Below are positions 22,809 to 35,329 of a stretch of 64,000 nt of DNA, piece after piece. The position numbers were made by a program, and so were the translations under genes. This DNA is from Castanea sativa. Lineage: Eukaryota > Streptophyta > Magnoliopsida > Fagales > Fagaceae. The stretch is from contig NC_134019.1 of assembly GCF_040712315.1 (NCBI RefSeq), forward strand, positions 36,179,873 through 36,243,872, written 5' to 3'. The notes beneath the pieces are model-generated. The model was not told where the DNA came from, did no database searches, and saw only the letters and a program-made list of their open reading frames with translations. The stretch's first letter is position 1. Each line of letters starts with the position of its first letter.

Positions 22809-23284
22809 TCCAACAAAATTACACAAATGGAACTAGCAAAAAGTACTAAAATAACAATACAGAGAAAACCAAAAATTACGAAACAGTATTTATATTTTTC
22901 AAACTTACAGTGAGAACAATGCATGGCTTCACTATTCAATCCTCTTGGTTGTTCTTCTATGCTGTTAAAGTATCAATGTAGTTGTCTACATATACAAGAG
23001 ATTCAACTAAAAAGTTTTTTGTTCACAAAAAATATTGTCAATCTTTGAATGGCATGATTGACCAGTCTACATATCAACTTGTCTATAATATCAAAATAAT
23101 ATTCATGTCTACAATATTCCTTCATGAATAGCCAAAAAGTAATACAAAATAATGCCACAAAATATCCACAAAGAGTCCATATTTAGATGTAGCGCTATCC
23201 TTAAACACATCATATTAGTAGCACATAATAATGCATTGCTTAAACTCGCAATTTTCGTTAAATTACATGCAACATTTTTAGTAC

Positions 23285-26200
23285 CTAAGAAGGCAGTGAA
23301 GAATGCATAAGTGGGCTAAATTGGGCGAACATTTCTTTCATGTGCAACATCATTTCTATCATTTGCACTTTATGCTTTGCATCTGATTGGGCTAGTGCTT
23401 CGGCGAGTTGCGTCTTATGCTACGCATCTAATTCAGCAAGTTGCTCCTGATGCCTCTCCTCTGACTAGGAAAGTTGGTCCCCCACAGATGCAAGCAAAGT
23501 TTCCAATTTAGTCATCTGATGGGTTGTTTCGCTTGACAGCGATGAAGTCAATGTATAGCATGAAAGGTTGGACCCACTTCTTCTTGATGGGGTTGGTCCA
23601 AACCCACCCCACGTACATGTCCACAGCGTTCTGCACCATCACTTGAGCAAACACATCATCTTTTGACCATAGAATTCCTTCGCCACGCTCTCCTTGTAGT
23701 AAGCCCCCTTGAGTTAAAATTTGATTCATTTTAGCCTGTTTTCACACAAGAACCAAATAACATATTACTTGCTATAAACAATTCACGCACAAAATACAAA
23801 AGAAATAGGTTACGATATAGGGCTGGCGATCTTCTCCCCAACGTCAGGAGTAATAGGACGCCCATCTTTGGTGCAGTATACTTTCGCAAAAACAACTGCA
23901 CGCTCCACTGCTACCCCACTTTCTTTTGCTTACATCATATTCAACAATCTCATTACAATAGTGAAAATTTATGTTAGTGATATGCAGTGGCAATCGACAA
24001 CCAAACATAGCAAATGAAATTTGGGACATAACATGCAATATAATGTAAAATAAAATAAAAATTGTAGATTATTACGTACAAAAAGACAATTTTTGTTGTT
24101 TTCTTTGTGCAAATACTTAGTATCAAGCGGTTTTTGGTCCCAACACTCTTAAAATCCATTACAGTTAGTTGTGACAGTGGCTAAAATAGTCCCTAGCTAG
24201 CCCCATCCCAAAGTTCTATTTATTGGCTACTACTCTAACCCAATTTCCTTCACTCAACTTCCTCACATTCCCTCTCTCTCACTTGTCTTTGCTGTCAAAG
24301 CTTCAATTTTTATTGCAATCATCTTGTCTCTCCTAACTCTTTACTCCCTTTCATTTCTAACTAAAAGGCTTACTTCTGCTAAAACAACAAGCAATGTTAC
24401 AATTTTACAATTTTCTTTTAATATGTTGTTACAAAGAAAGTCAGCACTTAATGGTTCGCTTATTCTTAATTTGTTTGTAGGAAAATGGTTCACAAATAGA
24501 TTTTGAAAAAAGTAAGTTGTATCCTTGTGTCAATACTCCTATCTTTTGAACATCCTAAAAGTCTGTGTAATTCAGTATTACATTCATGCATTTTTTTTTT
24601 TTTTTTACCATGCACAAGTTAAATGAGCTTAAGTTTAGATGCAAGTATGAGTTTTGTATTCAGTCAGGTGATAGGTATGTCTATGAGTCAAAACCATAAA
24701 CTAGACATCCTAAAAAGTAACCTTAAACATAGTCACACAATATCACTCTGCATTAATCACTCCTAGGGGTCTTTGTACATTATTGCATATTTTCATGCAT
24801 TTATTTTGCATTTTTTTTTTTTCATTTTGCATAATGTGTTCTTTTTTTTTTGGGGGTCAAAACTATGAACAAAAAAAAATGAAGAAACATGAAAATCCAA
24901 TAACATCACATTTACCATAATGTGTTCTTTTTTTTTACCCTTGGTTTTAGTTGCCATTTGGTCATAATTTTTTTTTTCTCATTTGCACTTAGCTAGGCAT
25001 CCTTTGAGGTCATTATTATCGCTAACTTGACATTGAAATATTTTCCCCATTAATTCTACAACATACAATCAATTGGGCCTATGGGCTATGCATAGAGTGA
25101 TAGGCACTCACATTTTTTAAATTTTAAAAAGTGAAGGCAAGATAAGGTATGTGTTTTATGTACGCGCCTATGTGCATATGCATGCCAATTGTATTGGAGC
25201 TGTCCACTTTCAACCTATTTAGTTTTCCACAGAGAAGGTAACAAAGGAAAGCACATTCAAAAAACAACCAATTGCTATATACCAAACCAATATCTTGCTA
25301 ACAACGTGGCAAACATAATTCTTAATGAAATCATTAATCAAGAACAGGAAACATCACAAGAAATGTCTATTAACACTCATGAACATGCAAAAAAGTCAAG
25401 TCTTACTTACCCCCAACACTATGCTCTCCTCTACAACAACATGAAACCTCACATGCTCCTCTGACATTAGTTTTTATTTTGAAATTTTACTAATGAGGGA
25501 AGCAATGCTAAAAATTTCATACTAATTCACACAAAATACTTAGATTCATCAGTAAATTAGTTTCATCAAACTCATTATATTCGTTACATTTGAATCTAAA
25601 ATAGTAGAAAATTAAAACCCTAGCTAGTTGTTGTATAATGCATTTCCTACCATGTTGTCAGCAGTTTGGGCAAAACTTATAAGCCTTGACCTTGCTATCT
25701 CCTTCTGTTTACCATGACTCACCTTGTTCGTATTACTTAATGTCTACGAACACAATCCTGCCAACAAAAGAAAACAAAAAAATTAGTTAAATAAACTGTA
25801 CTCGGTAAATTCAAATACCCCATCATATGTATATTACCACTAAGAGATAATAGAGCAAGAAAATATCGATACCTGCGTTTTATCCAAAACCTAATAGTCA
25901 ACTGGCATCTCGTACTGCTGCTTGTCAACCCAATCTGGTTTTTTTTTTTTAATGACATATTCTTTCGTCATTTTATCTTTGTAGCATTGCTTTTTCAACT
26001 TGCTCCTTCGGTTCCTCCTCAATTCCCCTAGTTGGTGCATTTCCCAGTTCATTTAATCAGTTGGTCAGATAATATCTGGGTCAATGATCCACCGTTTCTG
26101 AAGTGCAAAAATTGAGTTAGCATAGTGCAATAGTCCACCCTACTAAAATGTCATTTAGCACACATATGGTTGTACATAACAATTAAAAGTAACTTAATTT

Positions 26201-28000
26201 GATACTACCTCAATCTCTATCCAACAATCTACTTTGTGGTGAGATGGGACACTTGTCCAAGCAGCTAGCACAAGTGGGCACAAGTAACAATTGAGGCAAA
26301 AAGTGTCCAACCACCTTTTGAATGTTTTTCCGCTCTCCCCAATCGGTTGGCCACGTCCATTTAATCCACATTCAATTTTCATGTTCTCTGGAAGACTCCA
26401 TATTCGCTGCATTAGCGATTTCCCACGCTTTTTACGCCCATTATTAGATACTGGGGTTTCTTGAACTAAATCATCTGCATATAGTAAACCACCATTAGAA
26501 ATGAAATTTCAAAGTTCACAATTAGAGAAAAGTTATTGTATATAGCTCAAGTGCTCAACTAACATGAGTATGCTGTTGGTAAATGTGGACATTTTGATAC
26601 TATATTATTACTTAATCTTTTTTTCCCTTTTGTTTTGTTAATTTACTTATTACTCAGTACAATAAGTGAATCAACTTGTTCATATTTTCATAAATTTAAA
26701 AGAAGCAATGGGCAACCAATTGTTGTTATCTCAAGAACATAATAAAAAGCATGTTTAGATCGATTTTAAAATCAGTCTAATAAGATAAAGGGAGAATAGT
26801 ATCTCTTTTCTTTTTTTCTTTTTCTTTTTTTCTTTTTCTGAGAATGAGGGAGAATAGATTCTCTATAGTTAGTTAAGAAAAATATGAGAAATTACTCATA
26901 TGAGTAATTTATAGATGCATCTATAAAATATTCAATTACGATAAAGTTTTTGACATAAACGAACAATGATAATAATTAATATTAATATTGAAGGAAATTT
27001 GTACACTAAAAATTCAAAATGTCCTTAGACACACATAATTTATTTTTATATTTATTTATTTTTCGCATTATTTCTAAATTAGCCAAACACTTCACACATA
27101 GACATCTTTTTGAGTTCTTCTATGGCTACAACAACTCAAAACAATGTTATAAAAAATGGTAAGACTTTGTTGTACTGTAGAAAATGCATTACATGCTATC
27201 CTTAGCCCAAATATGTTGATCATTTCCCACAAATGAAACTTTATTAAAGTTTCAAGTGGCTCACAAAAATCTAGGATTTAAAGCCTACTTTCATTACATA
27301 CAATTGTTAGGTTAAATTACAAATTACATCATCTAACTTTGTCATAAATTCAATTTAGTCTTCTAACTTCTATGGTCTTTTGAAGTCAATATGATAACTT
27401 TGACTTTTATTCAATGTAATTCTTATGTTAAATTTGTCACAATCACATGGTATCATTAGGTGTCCTTAAAAAGACATTATTTTGAAAATGCAAAAATACC
27501 AAAATTTCATCATTTTGGGACACTTAACGGCTAATCCTGTAATGAGAAGTGGACAAAATGACCACACTTAAATCAAATGGAAGTTATAAGGCTGAAAATT
27601 GAAATAAACAAACTACCTGGGGGTTGTGTCTCATCATCATCGCTTGCATCCGCTCTTGCCTGCTTAGCCAGAAGGGCAGCCTCCAGCTCCTCCTACACGC
27701 TTTCTTGTGAACGTGATGATCCTTTGCCAACTTCAACAACCGTTAATTGACGATTCCTTCCCATTCTTGCGGCCAACAATAGGTAAATTATGCGTCTAGT
27801 AATAAATATCAAACGTTACATTTCAAGACATGTAAACTACATGGGGGTTGTGTCCCATCGTCAATTGCCTCCGCTCTTGCCTGCTCAGCAGTATGGGTGA
27901 CCTCTAGCTCCTCCTTCCCCCTCTGTTGTGAACGTGACAATCCTTCACCAACTTGAACAAGTGGCAATCGACGTTTCCTTCCCATTCCTGCATCCAACAA
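23285..28000 (-). pseudogene. TNPA-like (Transposase_24) gene of the second CACTA element, broken
   Basis: Recognisable exons on the minus strand, in order: a repeated N-terminal exon (MGRKRRLPLVQVGEG, 27985, with a second copy at 27764), about 26475-26206 (PENMKIECGLNGRGQPIGES and the following WxxxP block of the family), about 26100-25970 (KRWIIDPDI to LRRNRRSKLKKQCYKD, with TGA stops), about 25760-25640 (LSNTNKVSHGKQKEIARSRL), about 23925-23827 (VYCTKDGRPITPDVGEKI), 23735-23508 (GILWSKDDVFAQVM, then about 40 residues unlike the family) and 23515-23285 (a coiled-coil tail, EERHQEQLAELDA, with two stops). Several in-frame stops mean it cannot make a full protein. The large gap between 25640 and 24160 appears to be intron plus inserted repeats. 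Exon borders are approximate. Confidence 0.7.
27616..27985 (-). repeat. Tandem duplication of the TNPA N-terminal exon
   Basis: Two copies of the same first exon, 221 bp apart on the minus strand: one starting at 27985 (MGRKRRLPLVQVGEGLSRSQ) and one at 27764 (MGRNRQLTVVEVGKGSSRSQ). Both end with QARA-D-D-TQPP before a donor site. The downstream copy keeps the DDDETQPP acidic run. Both remain open, so the duplication arose within the element's gene. Confidence 0.75.
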
Positions 28001-28401
28001 ATTTACAACACAAAGAAAATGTGTATTATAGATCATCAATCAATTGCATACAATGTAAGTGAAAAAGACAAAGTAAAATAACTCATTTTAATATCTAACA
28101 ATATATACAAGCATATATCCAAGTTTAAGAGCTTCTCTTTGCCAAACACTACAACAATGCCGAAATGAAACCCTAACACCACACGAACATATATCCAAAT
28201 TCATAGGAAATGAATTTCAAATCCAATAGTGAACAAGGGAAGGAATTGGATGCATAATAAGTAAAAATTAAAGGAATTAACAGCATTAAGAGGAATTAAC
28301 AAATTCATCAAATACTACACAAAGGCATTCCAACAAATTCATGTTAATAATTGTAACATCCAAACACATAATACACCACTAAATTATTACACTACTCATC
28401 C

Positions 28402-28791
28402 TTGGTGTACTTATCCTCATTGGCATCTTCATTGTTGGACACATCGTTAATAAACTCACAATCATCTAAGTTGTCCATTTCATGAAGATCTCTTTCAGCA
28501 ATGATAGAGGCATTAATTTTAATTTTAATTCCCTCTACATCATCCCGAGCCTAACCAAGGTTGTAACTCACAACCTCATTAGTACTTATATTTTATGGAA
28601 CATTCTCAGAAGAACTACATGTGTCATCCTCGTTACGTTGGGGACCAATACCGGCATCAAATACATCCCTAGCTTTAGTTTTGACAGCAACATACTAATC
28701 CTTGTGCCTTTTATCTTATACATAAAAAACTTGTGTAGCTTGAGATGCAAAGTGATTAACAAAAACTGGGTTTAAAGTTACCTGTGGGGAG
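28402..28791 (-). pseudogene. TNP2 transposase C-terminal remnant (DUF4216 end)
   Basis: The frame reads VNHFASQATQVFYV, stop, DKRHKD, stop, YVAVKTKARDVFD, which is the end of DUF4216 (SQAxQVFYVxDxxxxxWYVxxKTKxRDxxD in complete transposases). An acidic tail follows, ending NEDANEDKYTKDE. At least four in-frame stops are present. The first 80 percent or more of the transposase is absent from the element, so it could not move itself. Confidence 0.75.
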
Positions 28792-28964
28792 TGAGAGTGA
28801 CAAATGTGCAATGTGGGATGGGTGAGGGCTTGAGATCAAAGAGATAGAAAGTGAGGGCTTAAGATCGAAGATGGAGGGTGAGGATTGACATCGGAGATGG
28901 AGGCTGACGGCTTGAGAGATGGAGGCTGATGATGTGCAATGGGAGAGGGTTGGAAATGTTTTAC

Positions 28965-29425
28965 TATACTATTTATACAAAGCCTAAAGTCGCATTTTTA
29001 ACCTGCAACTATAGGCAAAATTTGAAGCCGCGTTTAAGAAACACGGCCCCATCCCAAACTAAAGCCATGTTTTAAACACACATCTTCAGACTAAATTTAA
29101 AGCCACGTCTATAAAACACGGCTTTAGGCAAGCTAGAGCTGCATTTTATAAACGTGGCCATAGTTAAGATTTAAAAAAAAAATGAAATAGGAATGTCCTA
29201 TAGCTGCGTTTTTTAAACGCGGCAATAGCTCCACCCCCAAAAATGCGGCTATAATTAATAAAAATGCAGCTATAGACATATTCTATAGCTGCATGTTTAA
29301 AACACAACTTCTTTTGCCTACTTTAAGCCGCGTCTTTAAAAAACACGGCTTTATCTTGTCTGTAGTCGTGTTTTTACAAACATAGCTTAAAAAAACGCGG
29401 CCTAAGACTCGTGTGTTTTGTAGTG
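28965..29425. repeat. Right subterminal palindrome array and terminus of the second CACTA
   Basis: Decayed palindromes built on AAAACACGGC / GCCGCGTTTTTAAA and ATGCGGCTATA, ending in GTGTGTTTTGTAGTG at 29411-29425, the CACTA terminus in reverse orientation. It matches the array at 21051-21500 in style. Confidence 0.75.
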
Positions 29426-29850
29426 ACCCCAACCAGTTCTAGGATTGTAAATGAACCATGTTGTTTATAAATATCTCATACTTGACTCGATAAAAAGTTG
29501 TCCATGTGTGTTTGTTTATAAATGAGCTAGACATGAACCTTAATTTTAGGCTTGTTCAATGAACGTACAAAGCCTAAGCAAAAAAAAAAAATTGTTCATG
29601 AATGGGCTTGTGAATTATAGGGCTCAATAAAAAACAAGTTGAGTTTACACTAGTTTATTGGCTTGGCAATAAGATTGATGTGGGCTTGAAAAATAAACTA
29701 ATACCTTATTAAGCTTTTAATTAATCGAGAGTTGGGACCTTATTTCTAAATCAAATGAGTTTGATAATATGTTTAATATGAGTTTGATAATGTATTTGTA
29801 TTGTATCTCGAGCTCAAATGTTAAATATTAAACTTGAGTTTGAGTTTGCA

Positions 29851-30177
29851 CTCTGTTTGTTTCAATGGAAAATATTGTATAAATATAGTTTTTTGTATTT
29901 TTCAGTGTTTGGTAGCATAAAAAAAATGAGTCAAATGAAAACTATATTTGATTAACTAAAAAAGTATGGCTTATTTTTAGAGATTGTTTTCTACTTTTTT
30001 TTTTTTAAAAAAAAACAACTCTATCTCATAGCAAACTAAATAAGAGAAGTTAGGAGATTGTTTTTTCAACTCATGTAAAGTTACTACAAAACATACGAAA
30101 ATGAGATAGTTTTATAGAAAATACTTTTTGAAAAACGACTCATTTTGTAGAAAACATTATTGCCAAAACAAATAGAG
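29851..30177. mobile_element. MITE-like insertion with CTCTGTTTGTTT ends
   Basis: The left end is CTCTGTTTGTTTCAATGGAA. The right end, in reverse complement, reads CTCTATTTGTTTTGGCAATA. The ends match at 11 of the first 12 positions (CTCTGTTTGTTT versus CTCTATTTGTTT). The 327-bp interior is A/T-rich and non-coding. It interrupts a longer dispersed repeat whose parts lie on both sides. Confidence 0.55.
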
Positions 30178-31169
30178 CGTTGAGCTTGAGTTGACTAATG
30201 AAGTAAGCCAAGCCAAGCTGAGCTCAAGGTTTTAGACTATCTAACAAGCTCAAGCTAAAACATAGTTTGTAGTAGGGGTGTGCAAAGGTCAGGTTGGGAA
30301 GGTGAAGACCAATATTTTTAATTAACCCACTAATGCCAAAGGATAGTTGGAAAAATTCCCAATTTGTTGTCGACCCAACAATCTCTAGATTTGGTGTTCA
30401 ATTGAAAATCTTAGTAGTTTCGACTCAATAGGTTGACCGAGTTAACAAATTCAATTGACTAAATGAAGTTATCTCAAATAAATTGAATAATTGTTTCCTC
30501 CCTCAAATAAAAAAAGTAAGAGAAAACAACAATATTTATATTTTAAACAAATTATATTATACTATATAATTTTTTATTAGAACGACTGAAAGTTTATCAC
30601 ATAGAAAAGGAAAAACATCTCAAAATTTGAAATTAGACATGTACATACAGTAAGAACAATAACAAAATTTTGAAGAGAGAGTGTGGTGGGAGATTATTAG
30701 GGAAGAGAAAGGTGATAATGAAAAAAAAAGGGGGGAAAGAAAAAGAGACGAGAAATAAAGTGGGTGGGTAAATGATAGAGTTTTACAACATGGCAAAATA
30801 TATAAATATAATAGATATTTATTTTAGATATAATATAGGTGAGTGGGTCGGGTTATAAGGGATTAGAAATAACTCAACCCACTATTTAACTTGACCCGCT
30901 AATTTACCTGTCTAACCCGACCAACTTGACCCACATCACTTAATGGACCCACATGGGTTAGGTTGGGTCAGTGCAAGTCGGGCTAGTATTAAAATAGTTA
31001 TAGAGGTGACATTTTTGGTTTGTTAAGGTGTAGTTGTTGTCCTACAAATATATATTTTGGGACGAATATGTAGAAGTGAATCATATGGTAGTCTGTAATT
31101 GCTTTGACAGATTTGTCTAGAGATGATTCATTTTTATTAAAGAAAAGAAATCTAATAAGAGTATACATA

Positions 31170-31320
31170 GTGTGCATTTAGCATCAACTTATTTAGTTTT
31201 TTACAAAAAAGTATGCTAAAATATACTTGTACTTTAAAAAGGTGAGAAAAAAAAAAGATTTTAAAAACTGTACAAAGAAGTTAAATGATGAACTAATATC
31301 AAATAAAGATAGTATCTTGC
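31170..31320. mobile_element. MITE-like element, inverted copy of the one at 1812-1993
   Basis: It shares with the reverse complement of 1812-1993 the order GCATxAxxTTATTxAG, AATATACTTGTA, a GGTGAGAAAA-type run, then ACTGTACAAAxAAxTTAAA. Identity is moderate, so the two copies are old. Confidence 0.45.
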
Positions 31321-31505
31321 AATTTAAAATTTACTATTAGTTTTTATTTCACGAAATGATTTTCAAATTATGTGACATGATACATCCTCTTAGATTTCTA
31401 AATATTAAATCTTTACCATGAAATGGACATGATCAATTGAATAAGAAAGAATCCTACTACCTTCTGGTATTTCTTTTTCCATTTACCAAAGAGATTAATG
31501 AATGC

Positions 31506-31508
<3 letters not shown>

Positions 31509-31582
<74 letters not shown>
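31509..31582. repeat. Compound (TC)n(TA)n microsatellite
   Basis: About 18 TC units run straight into about 18 TA units with only a TT between them. Likely length-variable. Confidence 0.95.
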
Positions 31583-31585
<3 letters not shown>

Positions 31586-32484
31586 ACCGATGCCTCTGAA
31601 ACTCTCACAATTTTCCACGTCAGCACAATATTTAAATAAAATTATCATTTTATTTAAATAAAATTATTTTGTTTAGTTCAAACATAACCAAGAGTGAAAC
31701 TCTATTTTTCTAATAAGTCCAACTTAAAGTCAAACTCATCATTATTATTATTTTTAAATAAAATTATTTTTGTTTAATCAAAACTTAACAAGAAATGAAA
31801 TTTTATCTTTCTCTAACAAATCTAACTTAAACTCAAACGTTAATAATCTATATAAAAACAAAAATTATGATAGGACTCAAAAAATAAAGAGACTAACATT
31901 GGAAAAAAAAGACTCATGTTGATAATTGTGGGTTTCGTTTTTTGGGTTGAAATTTCTACTAATTATTTTTTTATATTGTACATGGCAGATAAAACATCTC
32001 TATTTTTTTGGAGAAAAATCAAAGATGCAACCTATGTCTTCCAGTCTAGGGAACGATAAATTTTTATTTAGTATGTTATATATAAAAATTTGTTGAATTT
32101 GGTTTGATTCTGAAGTAGAATTTAGGGATTCTATAAATTTTGAAGTTTTAAATTTTGAGGTTTTTGGTATTTACGTCTCAGTATGTTGATTTTAATTCTT
32201 CACCTTGAATGCCTTTTATTTAGGTTCATGTGATTTTTTGTTTTCTTATTAAAAGCAATGATTTTTGGTTGATTAATTATTTGTTTGGATTAATTTCAAT
32301 TAATAATTTGTTTGGATTCAACATAAAAGATAATAAAATTAGGTATCATAATTTTGATATTGTTCCATGTTTTGAATTGTCTATGTTGTTATTACTACAA
32401 GAGAGTTATATTGCTATTCAAATTTGAAACTTGGTGTGTCTTCCTCATATCATGGTCTTTGTTTATATATTTGTAATTTATATT

Positions 32485-32490
<6 letters not shown>

Positions 32491-32516
<26 letters not shown>
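32491..32516. repeat. (GT)13 microsatellite
   Basis: Thirteen uninterrupted GT units in A/T-rich non-coding DNA. Confidence 0.95.
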
Positions 32517-32917
32517 CTAACTATTGAGAGTTTTGTTTTATTAATTTAAGAATTGTAAATTATTTTGTAGGTTTCGGTAACTATGCATTTGCAACTCAAT
32601 AATGTTCAATATTAGACAGCACTTCTAAACTATGAAAAAGTATAGAAGTTAAATATTTCTTCATTTTTTTCAAAAATACTAACTAGCAAAATGTCTATTT
32701 ACTTATTGTTGGATTCTTTTTTTTTTAGAGTCAATAGTTTTTCCGTTCATTGCATGAGTTAGCAACTAGTCTATATATAATTAAAGCTAAAACTTAGAGA
32801 AAATTCAATTAAATTCCAAATTAGAATTCAATTAAGGGCTAACTTTTTTGTCATATGTCAACTTAAGTTTTTTTAATCTTTTTGCCGAGTTAATGAGTAC
32901 AAAATACAAATGTGACA

Positions 32918-33716
32918 TTTGGTACGGGGTAATGTTTTAGGATTCGCAATAATATTTAAAGATTCCCATGTTGGTTGCAAATCATACCAGAGAATCAGAT
33001 GCCAAGGATATTTGGATTCCCCCCCAACTCCCTTTTTGTAAGAATGTAGATTCTCTTTAAAACATGTGAGTATCTAGATTCTCAAGCTTAAAGAAAATTA
33101 TATTTTTTATAAATTAACAATTTTAACTCTTTTTCTTTATCATTTAAGTAATGGAGATAAAACATAAAACAAATCATTAATATCTTATAGACCTAAACGT
33201 AGTTCAGTTGTTTTGTTATGGATTAAACTCTTTTTAAAATTATGGTTAAGAATTAGTTTTTCTCCTTTTTATATCTCTTATTTGGGATTGGTTAGATGCT
33301 AAAGTAAAATAAATTATTTATTTTTATTAACAAGATTTTTCATAAAAATAAGAATTTAAATAGTTATTTTTGTATTGTACTTGTCATTTTGAAATATTAG
33401 ACTATAGTTTTAATGTATTTGTCATAATTTATTGTTTTCCTTTTTTTGTCATTATTTATTTGGAGGAAGATTAAAAAAAAAAAAGATTGGATATTGGATT
33501 TACAAATCTAAGGATAGTATGCGAAAAATACATAATTTATTTAAATTTTTTTGAAATAAACCAAACATTATAATCTCATATTCTTGGGATGCTTACTAGA
33601 TTCCCAATTAAACCAAACATAAGAATAGTTACATTTCTAGGCATCCAGATTGTAAGGAATCACATTTCCAGTAATCTAGATGCTAGAAGTAATGTGGATT
33701 CCTCCATACCAAACGC
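32918..33716. mobile_element. Possible hAT-like non-autonomous element, about 0.8 kb
   Basis: The left edge reads CATTTGGTACGGGGTAATG and the right edge reads GGATTCCTCCATACCAAACGC, whose reverse complement begins GCGTTTGGTATGG. The interior has mirrored patches: GATTCCC and ATCAGATGCC near the left, GGCATCCAGAT and GGAATC near the right. No transposase frame was seen and target duplications are not clear. Confidence 0.4.
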
Positions 33717-35329
33717 TATCTAAAAGTCTAATATTGATGAACTATAAAAATAAAAAAACAAAAAAAAAAACCAATCATATATTACCACACAACAAAGATC
33801 ACTGCACGTTCTATCTTATTAAAAATTATAAGAAAAAAATTATCATAAGTAGTATTAAAGTTAAATAAGAATTTTACTAATTACGTTTACTTTTTTTTTA
33901 AATAGTTAATTTGACTAATAATTTATATTTTATGATAAAAAATGTGTTTAATTTAAAATGCATATATGTGTATACATGAGTTACATGCTAATAAATATTA
34001 GTTATAATGGCAACAAGAATTGGCTAAATAATTTTTAGGGGAAATTACCCTTTAATATCATCCTCTCTCCTAAATTTTCAATTTTCCCAATTAAAAGTAA
34101 TTCGTGTGAAAGATTAGGAATGAAATTTTTTTCCTAATTTTAAAGACCACAACTATTTGTTTGATTGCATGTTTAAAATGATTTCTTTTAATTTTAAGAT
34201 TTTATGCAATTCTAAAGTTACTTCTACAATAACTTGAAGTTTATTTATAAAAAAAATATTAAATTTAATATGATTTATCCAGTCTATGTATTAAAAAAAT
34301 ACAGTTATACCTTCAAATTGGCTCAAGAACTCATGGGACTAGAGCACTAGAGCTCACCAAACAATATTTATGTGTGTTTAGACATTTTTTTTAAAAAAAA
34401 AATTTATGGGATGTGTGTTTGGATTAGTTTGATGGTAAGTAAATTATTTGTTTCCCAAGCGCAAATACAGAAAGGTCCGACTAAAGTTTTTATTTTTAAA
34501 TATAGTTCTTTTTTAAAAAATTCCCCATAAATTTCTGATAAATAAGATTAGGTTTCTTACCCTTTTTTTTTTTTTTTGGTAAGTTCGCTGTCCCACTTTA
34601 TTAAATTGGAAATTTATCTATTTTTTACAATTTATTCCTTGGATTTGAGAAAAAAAATTACCAATTTTTAGTTGAGTAATGCTATCACCCGAAACTATTT
34701 TACAACATTTTTGTATATTATTAATATGATCAACTTTTCATTGGTTGTCATCTAAGCCCACTAATAACATTATTTTTTCATTTGCTAACAACTACTTACT
34801 ACATCAATAATTTGTAAAATAATTTGTATTTCTAGGTTACCTTTAGTATCTAGCATCAACAATCAAAATATTATTTTCTTTATTTTATAAACGAGAGACA
34901 TTTTCAGAATTGAAATTGATTAGGGAAAGAAAAGGATATATATCATGTGGCAATACAGACATTTCACACCGGAAATACTCTACTCTGTCACCCCCGTCCG
35001 GTAGTTGGATCTTGCAAAGGGTATCAACCATCAAATCCCACGTAAATTCACTGAAATATCAGGGGCAATTCAGACATTCAATACCTCTCATTCTTGACGT
35101 GGTGCACTTCGATTCGTTCAACATCTTCACCACTGCAAATACAACAATTTTCCGTCCGCACCCGATCGTAGCTCACACATTCTGAGCTCTAACTCCAAAA
35201 AAGCCCAATTTAACATTGCGTATTACACAAAACTCACACACACACACAGCATTGTTTACTTTCGAGCCCTCTTCAAAGCCTTCACACACCAGAGCTCTGA
35301 GACTCGCAGAGAGAGAGAGAGAGAGAGAA

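Larger units (their letters stand above)
21051..29425 (-). mobile_element. Decayed CACTA element carrying host gene fragments
   Basis: The right end is CACTA-like: reverse complement CACTACAAAACACACGAG, ending at 29425. Arrays of TGCGGCTATAG palindromes lie at both ends (21051-21500 and 28965-29410), a different subterminal motif from the first element. Between them on the minus strand are the C-terminal remnant of a TNP2 transposase (28791-28402), a multi-exon TNPA-like gene with stops (28000-23285), then short exons of a GUF1/LepA GTPase (22808-22685) and a SINA-type RING protein (21929-21723). A matching left terminus could not be found, so the left end is probably deleted or diverged, and no target duplication is confirmed. 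Confidence 0.75.
29426..35329. other. Intergenic region upstream of gamma-COP; repeats, no gene
   Basis: No coding region is recognised on either strand. It contains a GTAAATGAACC...GAGCTCAAG-type dispersed repeat at about 29440-30260, of which a related reverse copy lies at about 61330-61830. It also holds two MITE-like elements, a GGGTCGGGTTA / TTGGGTC-rich repeat at about 30270-31000, microsatellites and a further MITE-like element at about 32918-33716. The last 300 bp form the gamma-COP promoter and leader, with a GA run just before the start codon (35308-35328). Confidence 0.6.

Noticed and set aside
35308..35328. GA run before the gamma-COP start as a separate regulatory element
   Set aside because: Such GA/CT runs precede several genes here and fit ordinary plant leaders; nothing marks this one as special.
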